A DNA stretch of 64,000 nt from Colocasia esculenta. Lineage: Eukaryota; Streptophyta; Magnoliopsida; Alismatales; Araceae. Position numbers and translations under genes: made by a program. Below the pieces are notes generated by a model. It ran no database searches. It was not told the DNA's origin and saw only the letters and a list, made by a program, of their open reading frames with translations. Numbering within the stretch: the stretch's first letter is position 1; every line of letters begins with the position of its first letter. The stretch is from positions 89,529,968 to 89,593,967 of the forward strand of contig CM024761.1 in assembly GCA_014218235.1 (NCBI GenBank). The letters run 5' to 3'. Below are positions 53,415 to 64,000 of the stretch, piece by piece.

Positions 53415-56352
53415 TGTAATGCCCCGACGTGGAATATCGGAGCAATATTATAGTTATTAATAGTACAGAGCAATAAATAGACATCAACCATTGCATATGG
53501 GGGATAAAACCAAATGAAATCCAACTTCATTAATAATTCACCAGCTAACTATTACAATCACTAATCAGAGCCAAAACTAGGGCCCAAAGTACTTTATGCA
53601 AATCTAAACTATTACATAGTGACTAACTAATGTATGACTCATAACTAAACTAACTAACTACTAAGCAGTGGTTGCTGAACTGGTCACTCCTGAACGTCAT
53701 CCTCGTTCCCTTCCTCGTGAGTATGGTAATCCCATCCGACTCACCTGAAACACATGAAATAATAACGCAGGATGAGCGAATAACGCTCAGTAGGACTTAA
53801 TATCTCATGTAAACAAGTATGTTTTAAATGATTAATGTCCTAAAGGCAGGATAACTAGAGAGTATAGTCACGTAGAGCAAAGTAACATTAGCAAGGAACA
53901 ATAGCACTTGTACAGGGAAAAATAGCACAACAAGTAATGATAATGGAATGGCCATGTAACGATATAGCACGTAAGTTGTACAACAGTACACTAGTAACGA
54001 TAGCACTGAATAGATTACACTTTGATTGTCATAGATTAAATCTTGATAGTATAATGGCACTGGATGTATGCCAACATCCTGATCATTTTAACTCCCATGG
54101 GCAAATGGAACTTTCGGGCGCTCCTCCCAGGACCAGATCGGGCCCTATTGCACTAGCATAAGTTATGTTTCTTATCTTAGACAATCATATGGATGGCCAA
54201 ATAGAGTACCAAGAACAGATGAGAATAGTAGATGAATAGATGAGAGTGTAGAGAGAAAGTGAACATGTAAGAGGATAGAGACAGTAGATGAGAATAGGGA
54301 CATCTTCGCAAACAACATTAAACAGGCGATAGTAACAGTTGCGCAGCACTAGGTCAAGCGCCAACAGTTAGGTAGAAGTCATAACCGCCCACTAGTCATG
54401 CTACGAATAGAGGCCAGATGGTCCGGCGCGATCCAAAGATAAGAAGGAAACACACTAAGGTCGTTTGAATCGTATTGATCCCTAAGGGTGTAACGGGTTT
54501 TAAGGGTACAACCAGCTCGTTAGTAATGGACGTGCGCCAAAGCCAAGGAGTCTTACGAAGGCCTTCACAGGAGTCCCTGGTCCAGTCAGGAGTATTCCCA
54601 ACGGAGAGGTGGTCCATGCCAAGAGAGAGTGTGTAATAAAACAAGTGTCCGTCGTGCCTCGAGTGCTCAATGGTTGAGGGAAGCGGTAACGGTATACAAT
54701 CATGCAATTAAAATGAAGACAAGTGTCAATAATTAAATAGGGGGATTTAGTAATTAAATTGCACTTAATTACCAGATATATTATTGAGTAATTTAATAAG
54801 GTCTCATGGCAAACATGAATGTTTAGTGTGTGCAAGTGTAATTGAATCAAGAGAGCATGAAAGATTGTGCACTTGACTTTTAAACTTATTAATTTCATGT
54901 AAATCTTACTCATTAATAGATAACAGGTAGAAATTATATATGACAATACTTAATCAAGGCTAAAATAGGATTTAAATGGCATAAATAGTAGGGTTATATA
55001 TGAAATTTTAGGTTCTGGCCGTCACAGCCAAATCGCGACGTCGTCTACTGTCGCGTTCAGTCTGCGATAAGGATAACCGACGCGTTGATTGGATAGGTAG
55101 CGACGGACCTAACCGACGCGTTCAGGTCGTGATGAATCTGACGCGTTCAGGTACCCGCCGAGACGCCGACGCATATGCGCGTCGCGATAGGTCGGGGTGA
55201 TGTGTCCAGGTAGGGCCGACCTGCCGAGCAGGTCGCGACGACGTCACATTCATGAGGTGACACGTCATTCCAGAATGGTGTGACACCCAATGTGACTTTA
55301 GGAACAAATCGCATACACCACGAAAAATCATGAAATCAGTCTTATATGAAACTAGACATGTAGTTTACCACTAGGCATGAGCAATTAGAAAATAGACACG
55401 TATAGAGCATGCTTTAATTAGGTTACTTTTCGGTGACCTAAACATGCACAGTCATCAAAACGAATTAATTGGCAATAGATACATGATGAAATTGAGGAAA
55501 ACAGGATCATTAGAACCCTAACATGATGCAGTATTTATGATAAAAGTTTTGTAGTATGAGATCAAGTAGATTCATGGATTTAAAACAAACATGAGGGTTC
55601 GGATACATGGAGTTGATAGGGATTGATACATTTAATACTCCATCATGGAGGAACAAAAATTGGGGAAACCATAGGGCTTTGATAGAGGGGATCAAGAACT
55701 ATCTAGGGTCGGGTTTAATTAGATTGAGCTTGAGAGATTGCCTACCTTTTGTGCTGTTAAGAAAACCTAGGGTTGATGATGAAGAAGAAGAAGAATCCCC
55801 CTTGCTCCAAGCCCTTCCTCTCCTTGCTCCTCATCCTCAGCCTTCTCTCCTCATCCTCCAAAGTCCCAGCAACGAGTTATGGCTTGGGAGGGATGAATTA
55901 GAGGTGTTTTAGCTAGTGTAAGAGTCCTATTACATTAAAACTCTTCTCTTCTCTTCAAACTCCGAATTTCCTAATTAATCTCCCTATTTCCTAGTATTTA
56001 TCCTCCTAAAAGGATTGGGAAGAGACCCAATTTCGTGGCCAAGGGGTTAGGATGGGGTGAGGGCTCCTTTTTGGATAATTATGGGTTAATTAGTGTTTAT
56101 CCAAACCCTTTCTATTTATTAATTAATTAGGTATGAAATTAGCTTAATTATTTCTCATCCCAAGATGGGCTTTTCACATTTGGGCTCATTAATCCATGCT
56201 TGGACCATTTGTACAACCTATTTCTAATTTAATTTAATGGGCTTCCCTTTATTTAACTTTATTCCCTCTTTATTTTAATTAACTTCTATTTATCACATTT
56301 ATTTAATTAAATTTGTATTTTATTTAAGATTTTAAAAATCAAGGTTGCTACA
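53415..56352 (-). repeat. 3' LTR of T
   Basis: Plus-strand ends TGTAATGCCCCGACG and GGTTGCTACA. It aligns with 60971-64000 over its length at high identity, except around 55230-55310, where the 5' LTR has roughly 120 extra bases containing dyad modules. Confidence 0.93.
55030..55255. repeat. Dyad module and related GCGAC motifs in T 3' LTR
   Basis: One clear module at 55030-55059 (AAATCGCGAC, spacer gtcgtctact, GTCGCGTTCA), then looser GACGCGTTCAGG and TCGCGA repeats to 55255. It corresponds to 62592-62893 in the other LTR, which holds four clear modules. Confidence 0.75.
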
Positions 56353-56372
56353 TCCTCCCCCTCTTAAAAGAA
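56353..56372 (-). other. Polypurine tract of T
   Basis: On the minus strand cttttaagagggggagga directly precedes TGTAGCAACC of the 3' LTR. Confidence 0.9.
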
Positions 56373-56409
56373 TTTGGTCTCCAAATTCATATGGTCGTGA
56401 GAGGAAGAG

Positions 56410-57866
56410 TTACTTATTGAATAACTCCGGATAGTTCCGTTGCATTGTCGCTTCGGGTTCCCACATGGATTCTTCGACTTCGTGATTTCTCCATAGTATC
56501 TTGACCATGGGTATAGACCGATTCCGAAGTTGTTGCATTTTCTTGTCCAATATTCTCACCGGTTTCTCTTCATAAGTCATGTCTTTATTCAGAATGATAT
56601 CATCGTAACTAATTACGTGTGATGGGTCATACACGTACTTCCTTAGCATTGATACATGAAAGACATTATGTACTATTGAGAACTTGGGAGGTAGTGCCAG
56701 ACGGTACGCCACCTCGCCAAGTCTTTCCAATACTTCAAATGGACCTATGAATCTCGGTCTTAAATTGCCTTTCATCCCAAACCTTTGCAATCCTCGGGTC
56801 GGGAATACTTTAAGCATCACATGATCTCCGATTTGAAATTCTAAGTCTCATTTTCTCTTGTCTGCATAGCTCTTCTGCCTGGACTGAGCTATCTTAATCC
56901 TGTCCCTGATAATCTATATATCCCTGCTAGTGTTTTGTACCATGTCTGGTCCCAGCCATTGCTGTTCACCTTCTTCATTTGAGCAGACCGGCGGTCTACA
57001 GCTTCTTCCGTATAGGGCCTCAAATGGTGTCATCTTAATGCTGGCCTAGTAGCTATTATTGTAGGCGAATTCTATCAGTGATAATTGCTCATTCCAGTAC
57101 CCTTCAAAATCAATAGTGTAGGCTCGCAGCATATCCTCCACGATCTGATTAGTTCTTTCCGTCTGCCCATCTGTCTATGGGTGGAATGTTGTGCTAAAAT
57201 TTAATTTAGCACCTAATGCAGATTGAAGTCCTTCCAAAATCTAGAGGTGAATCTGGGGTCACTATCTGAGACTATGGATACGGGGACTCCATGTAATCTC
57301 ACTATCTCCTTTACATACAATGCTGCAAGTACATCCACACTCCAGGTACTTATGATTGCTAGAAAATGTGCGGACTTAGTCAAACGGTCCACTATGACCC
57401 AAATAGCATCAAGTCCACCATGAGTTCGGGATAAACCCATGATGAAATCCATGCCGATACTCTCCTACTTCCATTTAGGGATGTCCATGGGTCTGAGTAC
57501 ACCCGCAGGCCGACAGTGTTCAGCCTTTACCTGTTGACATGTGAGGCAGTGTGCGGCATGCTCACCCACCTCACACTTCATGTTTGGCCACCAAAACGAT
57601 CTTTTCATGTCTTGGTACATCTTGGTTGCGCCTGGGTGAATTGTATACTTAGTCTTGTGGGCTTCATCCATCAGCTTTCTCTTCAATTCTTCATTATCAG
57701 GCACACATGTCCTGGCTTGGATTAATATTCTCCCATCTTCAGTGATGGAGAAATCAGGTCTGTCTGCTAGGGTCTCCTTTACTCGGATTAGAAATGGATC
57801 ATTAGCCTGTTGCTCCCTAATCTCGTCAAAGATGTCGAGTTGAGCTCTAAGGTTAGCCACTAACAT
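56410..57866 (-). pseudogene. T integrase with chromodomain-like tail
   Basis: Frames 57866-57465 (HHCC: HKTKYTIHPGATKMYQ, CLTCQQVKAEH), 57452-57213 (catalytic Asp in MDFIMGLSRTHGG, and VSDSDPRFTSRF, where N has SDRDPRF) and 56820-56410 (RPRFIGPFEVLERLGEVA, VKILWRNHEVEESMWEPE chromodomain-like end). Stops lie between frames, for example after DIPKWK. The segment with the catalytic Glu, 57212-56830, is broken by several stops. Confidence 0.9.
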
Positions 57867-59406
57867 CTGATCACTTCTCTACTCAATGTTTAGATCTAGA
57901 CTGGCGAATTGCTCAAGTAATTACATCTCACCCATGACTAAACAAGATAAGGATGCTATTGGCTTCCTACTGAGTGCATCAGCTACTGCATTACCTTTGC
58001 CTGGGTGATATTGGATATTGAAATCAAAGTCCTTCGGATACTCCAACCATCTTCTTTGTCTCATATTGAGATCCTTCTAGGAAAATAAGTACTTCAGACT
58101 CTTGTGGTCAGAGTAGACAATGAATTATTCCCCATACAGATAATGCCTCCATATCTTAAGTGCAAATACCACAGCAGCCAATTCTAAGTCATGAACAGGG
58201 TAATTAACTTCATGTGGCTTCAACTGTCTTGATGAATATGCTATCAGTTTCTCATTCTGCATTAACACGCAGCCTAAACCGATTCCAGATGCATCAGTGT
58301 AGGCTGAGAATCCTTTGCCCTCGATTGGTAATGCGAGGATAGGTGCAGAGGTTAAGCATTGCTTCAGTGTCTGAAAGCTCTTTTCGCATTCCTTGCTCCA
58401 GACATAGGGATTCTCTTTTCGCGTAAGGTGAGTAAGAGGTACAGCTATCTTGGAGAAGTCTTTTATGAACCGTCTATAGTAACCAGCCAGTCCAAGAAAG
58501 CTTCTAATTTTAGTGACGTTGGTTGATCTCCCAGTTTAAGACAGCTTCTACATTGGAAGGATCGACAGCGATACCATCCTTTGATATGACATGGCCTAGA
58601 AATGACACCTTCTCGAGCCAGAATTCACACTTGCTTAATTTGGCGTAGAGTTTGTTGTCCCGCAAGATCTGTAGAGTGATCCTCAGATACTTCTCATTCT
58701 CCTCCTTGGCCTTTGAGTGTATAAGAATATCATCAATAAATACCATGGCGAATTTGTCAAGGTAGGGCCGATAGATATTGTTCATCAATTGCATAAAAGC
58801 TGCAGGAGCATTGGTTAGTCCAAAAGGCATGACTACAAATTCATAATGACCGTACCTACTCCTGAAAGCTGTCTTGTAAATATCTGCATCCTTAATTCTC
58901 ATCTGATGATATCCCGATCTAAGGTCAAACTTAGAAAAATACTTGGCTCCTGATATCTGATCAAACAATTCGTCGACACGAGACAGAGGGTATTTGATCT
59001 TGATAGTCAGATGATTCAACTGCCTGTAGTCAATGCATAGCCGCAGGGATCCATCCTTCTTCTTGACAAACAATACTGGTGCTCCCCAAGAAGAAGTACT
59101 TGGTCTGATAAATCCATTTTTCAACAGTTCCATCAATTGCTCCTTTAACTCTTTCAATTCAGTAGGAAACATTCTGTAAGGTTGGCGTGACACCGGTGCA
59201 GCTCTAGGTGTTAGGTCAATTGAGAAATTCACATCTCTTTTAGGTGGAATGCCTAGCAGCTCATCGGGGAACATGTCGGGGTACTCTTGCACTATATGTA
59301 TGTCTGATATCTTAGATTCTTTCTTTTCAACTACTATTGTGGCATGAAATGCCACACAACCCTTTCTTATCATGTTCTGCGCCTTAATAGCAGAGACGAG
59401 AGACAA
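57867..59406 (-). pseudogene. T reverse transcriptase and RNase H
   Basis: The 298-residue frame 59406-58510 carries LRLCIDYRQLNHLT, KFDLRSGYHQMRI, VVMPFGLTNAPAAFM, the catalytic VFIDDILIHS and SFLGHVISKDG. A frameshift near 58530 follows. The RNase H part (58500-57950) is readable in pieces with YTDASGIGLG and SDHKSLKYLF, and has several stops that look like C-to-T changes in Gln or Trp codons. Confidence 0.9.
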
Positions 59407-59612
59407 GTGCCTCTTGTGTCTACGTCCTGTGAAGGTCAGTTTAGGAAATTCACTAAAGGTAATCTTCCCTCTTCTACAATCAACAATGGCCCCATAAGTG
59501 GATAGTCAATCGACTCACAATATGACATCATAGCCCTCCATGGGCATACAGATCAGATCGGCTCTAAGATTGAGTTCACCAATCTTAACATCAACTAATG
59601 GAAAATATTTGT

Positions 59613-59942
59613 TTAGTTGAGCTTTCTCCCCAAAGGTGTAGTGACAGGTAATTCAAATTCCATGGATGCAGGTTTTTCATTTAATGTATCAGTAAATGCT
59701 TGTGATATGAACGAATGTGTTGCGCCAGTATCAAACAAAACAAAAGCTGACTGAGAGAAAACTGGTAAAGTACCTTCCATGACTCTACCTGCCTCGGTGG
59801 TCTCCACTTCTTGTAGGGCCTGCAATCGCCCAAGCTTCTTTTGTCCAACTGGACGTTTCTCATTCTCCTTAAGTAGGGGGATTCGGGAATATGATGCTCT
59901 CGACTCCCGTAACGTAGGCATGCACCTACCTTCCTCCAACAC
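59613..59942 (-). pseudogene. T aspartic protease segment
   Basis: Contains LFDTGATHSFISQAF, with the catalytic DTGA retained, preceded by the VMEGTLPVFSQSAF strand typical of chromovirus proteases. It is out of frame with reverse transcriptase; the linking region 59407-59612 has stops. Confidence 0.88.
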
Positions 59943-60763
59943 TCTTCGGAAGTGTGACCTAGCTTGTCACGGTGCTTGCATCTGGGCTTGTTGTTTGGGG
60001 CAGTAGGGGTGAAGACTCTGGGCTTCCACTCTTGGCTTGGCCCGTCGGTGATGCTTAACGACCTTTTCTTGCTGTTAGTGGGCTTGCTTGGTGCTCCGGA
60101 TGTTTACTCCTTCTTGACCATTCTACCTTTGATGCGATCAGTGAGATCGGTCGCATCCTCTAGCAACTGTGCCTTCTTGACCATTTCTGGATAGGTCTGG
60201 ATGTCTAATGGTGCTAGTTGGGTGATATATGCGGGCCTGAGCCCATTAAGAAAGTGCTTTGCCTTCATTCTTTCAGTACCGACAAGGTGATTGGCATATC
60301 ATGCCAACCGTGAGAATTGATCTTCGTATTCGGCAACAGTAAGGTTCCTCTATTTCAATGCAGCAAACTCAGAGGCCTTTCTCTCCTGGACTCTTTCGGA
60401 GAAGTACTTGGAGTTGAAGTCCTCCTTAAACTCATTCCATGTAAACTGTGGATCGGCCCTAGTGGCCTCTACGAACTCCCACCATGCACGAGCGTCCCTC
60501 TCGAGCTGGAATGTTGCTAGCAGAAGTTTGTCACCATCCATGCATTGCATGATGCAGAAAATATGTTCAATCTCTTTTAGCCAGTTCTCTGCCTCGTCGG
60601 GATCAGTGGTCCCACTGAAACGAGGCGGGTTCAAATTACGGAAATTTCTATGCAGATCTCCTGCTCCACAGTTACCATTGGCACCAGCAGCCTGAAGTAG
60701 TGCCTGAGTGAGCTGCTGAATGGTGTGTTGCATATCACGGAGTTGCACACGCTCCGCTGCCAT
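59943..60763 (-). pseudogene. T gag
   Basis: Frame 60763-60350 starts MAAERVQLRDMQ and has GAGDLHRNFRNLNPPRF, FQLERDARAWWEFV and FKEDFNSKYFSERVQ, the capsid-like retrotransposon gag. It stops after EFAALK, and the rest is broken. The zinc knuckle region (about 60000-59960) keeps the histidine and third cysteine but appears to have lost the second cysteine (CKHR instead of CxxC). Confidence 0.88.
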
Positions 60764-60953
60764 TGCTAGTGTTCAAGTTACTTCAAAAGAGAAATGTTTA
60801 ATGTAAGATATTGAGGTTGCACTAAGTTTCTGCGTGTGTGAGTTTATTTTATCTCATTATCCATGGTTCTACCCATCTCACATAGGTGTGGAATTTGACT
60901 CTAAGTCAAGGCAGGCCAAACCTAGATCATCCTATGCTTAAGAATAATCAAAA

Positions 60954-60964
60954 CTCTGATACCA
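60954..60964 (-). other. Primer-binding site of T (initiator tRNA-Met)
   Basis: The plus strand reads ctctgatacca, i.e. TGGTATCAGAG on the element strand, six bases inside the LTR edge at 60971. Confidence 0.92.
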
Positions 60965-60970
60965 TAAAAT

Positions 60971-63900
60971 TGTAATGCCCCGACGCAGAATATCAGAGCG
61001 ATATTACAGTTATTAAATAGTACAAAACGATAAATAGACATCAACCATTGCATATGGGGGATAAAACCAAATAAAATCCAACTTCATTAATAATTCACCA
61101 GTTAACTATTACAATCACTAATCATAGCCAAAACTAGGGCCCAAAGTACTTTATGCAAATCTAAACTATTACATAGCGACTAACTAATGTATGACTCATA
61201 ACTAAACTAACTAACTACTAAGCAGTGGTTGCTGGACGGGTCACTCCTGAACGTCATCCTCGTTCCCTTCCTCGTGAGTATGGTAATCTCCATCCAACTC
61301 ACCTGAAACACATGAAATAATAACGCAGGATGAGCGAATAATACTCAGTAGGACTTAATATCTAATGTAAATAAGCATGGTTTAAATGATTAATGTCTTA
61401 AAGGCAGGATAACAAGAGAGTATAGTCACGTAGAGTAAAGTACGTTAGCAAGAGAACAATAGCACTTGTACAGGGAAAAATAGCACAACAAGTAATGATA
61501 ATGGAATGGCCATGTAACGATATAGCACGTAAGGTTGCACAACAGTGCACTAGTAATGATAGCACTTGAATAGATTACACTTTGATTGTCATAGATTAAA
61601 TCTTGATAGTATAATGGCACTGGATGTATGCCAACATTTTGATCATTTTAACTCCCACGGGAAAATGGCACTTTTTGGGTGCTCCTCCCAGGACCAGATC
61701 GGGCCCTATTGCACTAGCATAAGTTATGTTTCTTATCTTAGACAATCATATGGATGGCCAAATAGAGTACCAAGAACAGATGAGAATAGTAGATGAATAG
61801 ACGAGAGTGTAGAGAGAAAGTGAACAGATAAGAGGATAGAGACAGTAGATAATAATAGGGACATATTCACAAAACAACGTTAACAGGCGATAGTAATAGT
61901 TGCGTAGCACTAAGTCAAGTGCCGGATATTAGGTAGAAGTCACAACCGCCCACTAGTCATGCTACGAACACAGGCCAGATGGTTCAGCGCGATCTAAAGA
62001 TAAGAAGGAAACACACTAAGGCCGTTTGAATTGTACTGATCCTTAAGGGGGTAACGAGTTTTAAGGGTACAACCAGCTCGTCAGCAATGGACGTGCGCCA
62101 AAGCCAAGGAGACTTATGAACACCTTGGCAAGGAGTCCCTGGTCCAGTCAGGAGTATTCCCAACGGAGAGGTGGTCCATGCCAAGAGAGAGTGTGTAATA
62201 AACAAGTGTCCATCGTGCCTTGAGTGCTCAAAGGCTGAGCGAAGCGATAACGGTATACAAATCATGCGATTAAAATGAAGACAAATGTCAATAATTAAAT
62301 AGGGGGATTTAGTAATTAAATTGCACTTGATTACTAGATACATTATTGAGTAATTTAATAAGGTCTTAAGGCAAACATGAATGTTAAGTGTGTGCAAGTG
62401 TAATTGAATCAAGAGAGCGTGAAAGATTGTGCACATGGCTTTTAAACTTATTAATTTCATGTAAATATTACTCATTAATAGTTAACAGGTCAAAATTATT
62501 CATGACAATACTTAATCAAGGCTAAAAGAGGATTTAAATGGCATAAATAGTAGGGTTATATATGAAATTTCAGGTTCTGGCCGTCACAGTCAGATCGCGA
62601 CGTCTGCCGTTGTCGCATTCAGTCCGCGATAGGGGTAGCCGATGTGTTGACTGGACAGGTCACGACGGACCTAACCGACACATTCAGGTCGCGACGGATC
62701 TGACGCGTTCAGGTACCCACCGAGACGCCAACGTGATGACGCATATGTGCATCGCGACAGGTCGGGGTAATGTGTCCAGGTCGGGCCGACCGGCCGAGCA
62801 GGTCGCGACGCAGGGTCCCGTCGCGTTCAGAATGCGACGTGACACTCTGTCACGACGAGGTTGGGAATGCGACCTGTCGTGCCATCGCATTCTCAGAGCC
62901 TCAACCCGAGCGCTAGCAAATGGTGCAGGACCCTTTGGATTTGGTCCACGCCATCCAAACTTGACACAGTGCACTTTAAAAAACCCAAAACGAATCGCAT
63001 ACACCACGAAAAATCATGAAATTAGTCTTGTATGAAACTAGACATGTAGTTCTACCACTATGCATGAGTAATTAGAAAATAGACACGTATAGAGCATGCT
63101 TTAATTAGGTTACTTTTCGGTGACCCTAACATGCACAGTCATGGAAAATGAATTAATTGACAACGGATACCTGATGAAAATTGGAGAAAATAGGATCATT
63201 AGAACCCTAACATGATGCAGTATTTATGTTAAAAGTTTCGTGGTATGACATCAAGTAGATTCGTGGATTTAAAACAAACATAAGGGTTCGGGTACATGAA
63301 GTTGACAGGGATTGAAACATTTAATACTCCGTCATGGAGCAACAAAAATTGGGGAAACCATAAGGCTTTGATGGAGGGGATCAAGAGCTATCTAGGGTCG
63401 GGTTAATTAGATTGAGCTTGAGAGATTGCCTGCCTTTTTGTGCTGTTAAGAAAACCTAGGGTTGATGACGAAGAAGAAGAAGAACCCCCCTTGCTCCAAG
63501 CCCTTCCTCTCCTTGCTCCTCGTCCTCAGCTTCTCTCCTCATCCTCCAAAGTCCCAGCAACGAGTTATGGCTTTGTAGGGACGAATTAGAGGTGTTTTAG
63601 CTAGTGTAAGAGTCCTATTACATTAAAACACTTCTATTCTCTTCAAACTCCGAATTTCCTAATTAATCTCCCTATTTCCTAGTATTTATCCACCTAAAAG
63701 GATGGGAAAAGACCCAATTTTGTGGCCAGGGGGTTAGGATGGGGTGAGTGCTCCTTTTGGATAATTATGGGTTAATTAGTGTTTATCCTAACCCTTTTCT
63801 ATTTATTAATTAATTAGGTATGAAATTAGCTTAATTATTTCTCATCCCAAAATGGGCTTTTCACATTTGGGCCCATTAATCCATGCTTGGACCATTTGTA

Positions 63901-64000
63901 CAACCCATTTCTAATTTAATTTAATGGGCTTCCCTTTATTTAACTTTATTCCCTCTTTATTTAATTAACTTCTATTTATCATATTTATTTAATTAATTTG
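60971..64000 (-). repeat. 5' LTR of T (incomplete at window end)
   Basis: Begins on the plus strand with TGTAATGCCCCGACG and matches the 3' LTR to the last base of the window. Roughly 50 bases of the far end are missing. The segment about 62800-62960 is largely absent from the 3' LTR. Confidence 0.93.
62592..62893. repeat. Dyad-module array i (four clear modules plus one weak) in T 5' LTR
   Basis: Modules at 62592-62621 (spacer gtctgccgtt), 62800-62829 (spacer gcagggtccc), 62829-62858 (right arm decayed) and 62864-62893 (GGAATGCGAC, spacer ctgtcgtgcc, ATCGCATTCT). The last two are at 35-bp pitch. Looser TCGCGAC motifs fill 62622-62799. Confidence 0.82.

Larger units (their letters stand above)
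53415..64000 (-). mobile_element. Tekay-like chromovirus T, decayed, 5' LTR cut by window end
   Basis: Minus-strand element: 3' LTR 53415-56352, polypurine tract from 56353, pol 56410-59942, gag to 60763, primer-binding site 60954-60964 and 5' LTR from 60971 to beyond 64000. LTR ends are TGTAGCAACC and GGGGCATTACA in element orientation. The left target site would be GAAAT (53410-53414); the right copy is outside. It is a different family from H and N but the same general type. Confidence 0.93.

Overview
The window looks like plant nuclear heterochromatin, probably from a flowering plant. Nearly everything in it is a retrotransposon or a transposon-derived pseudogene. The evidence is plant-type Ty3/gypsy chromoviruses primed by initiator tRNA-Met (TGGTATCAGAGC), a Tat-lineage gypsy pol with a second RNase H, copia-type LTRs resembling SIRE/Maximus, and plant mobile domain (PMD) and DUF7745-like pseudogenes with GT-AG introns. 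I see no intact host gene, rRNA, tRNA or CRISPR array. The species cannot be named from the sequence.

Layout. (1) 1-5626: decayed + strand pol of a Tat-lineage element (G-patch, proline/threonine repeats, RT, two RNase H domains, integrase). (2) 5627-7200: noncoding flank with a 100-bp tandem duplication and an A-rich minisatellite. (3) 7506-10068: PMD pseudogene on the minus strand with at least seven recognisable exons. (4) About 10659-12007: DUF7745-like pseudogene, also minus. (5) 12243-14065: LTR-like segment with a TATA box. (6) 14761-15894: simple repeats, a 74-bp palindrome array and the 3' LTR end of gypsy fragment G2. (7) 15895-17711: minus-strand pol of G2. (8) 17712-19419: copia-like LTR fragment (S1). 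(9) 19420-46896: a large nest. Host chromovirus H (minus) has its 3' LTR at 19420-24861 and its 5' LTR beginning at 46305. H is interrupted by four insertions: solo LTR A (20572-22783), solo LTR B (25289-28707), a complete chromovirus N (31584-43531, plus strand, target duplication CCGAG) and copia-like solo LTR S2 (44507-45859, target duplication TCTAT). With the internal insertions removed, the H internal region is about 4708 bp; that of N is 4701 bp, which supports the reconstruction. (10) 46897-53414: copia-like element S3 (minus), itself interrupted by solo LTR C (47311-50161, target duplication GCAGG). (11) 53415-64000: chromovirus T (minus), with a complete 3' LTR, a decayed gag-pol and a 5' LTR cut by the window end.

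The order of insertion can be read from the nesting: G2, then S1, then H, then A, B, N, S2 and S3; C and T lie inside S3.

The most unusual signal is not a gene. LTR-like regions of at least five distinguishable LTR types carry a degenerate 30-bp dyad module. It has a 10-nt arm near GAATCGCGAC, a variable spacer of exactly 10 nt, and the complementary arm near GTCGCGATTC, often repeated at about 35-bp pitch. I count over 40 copies by eye. Separately, three copia-like LTRs (S1, S2, S3) and a fourth region of similar type carry arrays of paired palindromes built around GTCGAC or CGACT, each with its own motif and pitch. These look like rapidly evolving recognition-site arrays. Their function is unknown and this interpretation is inference.
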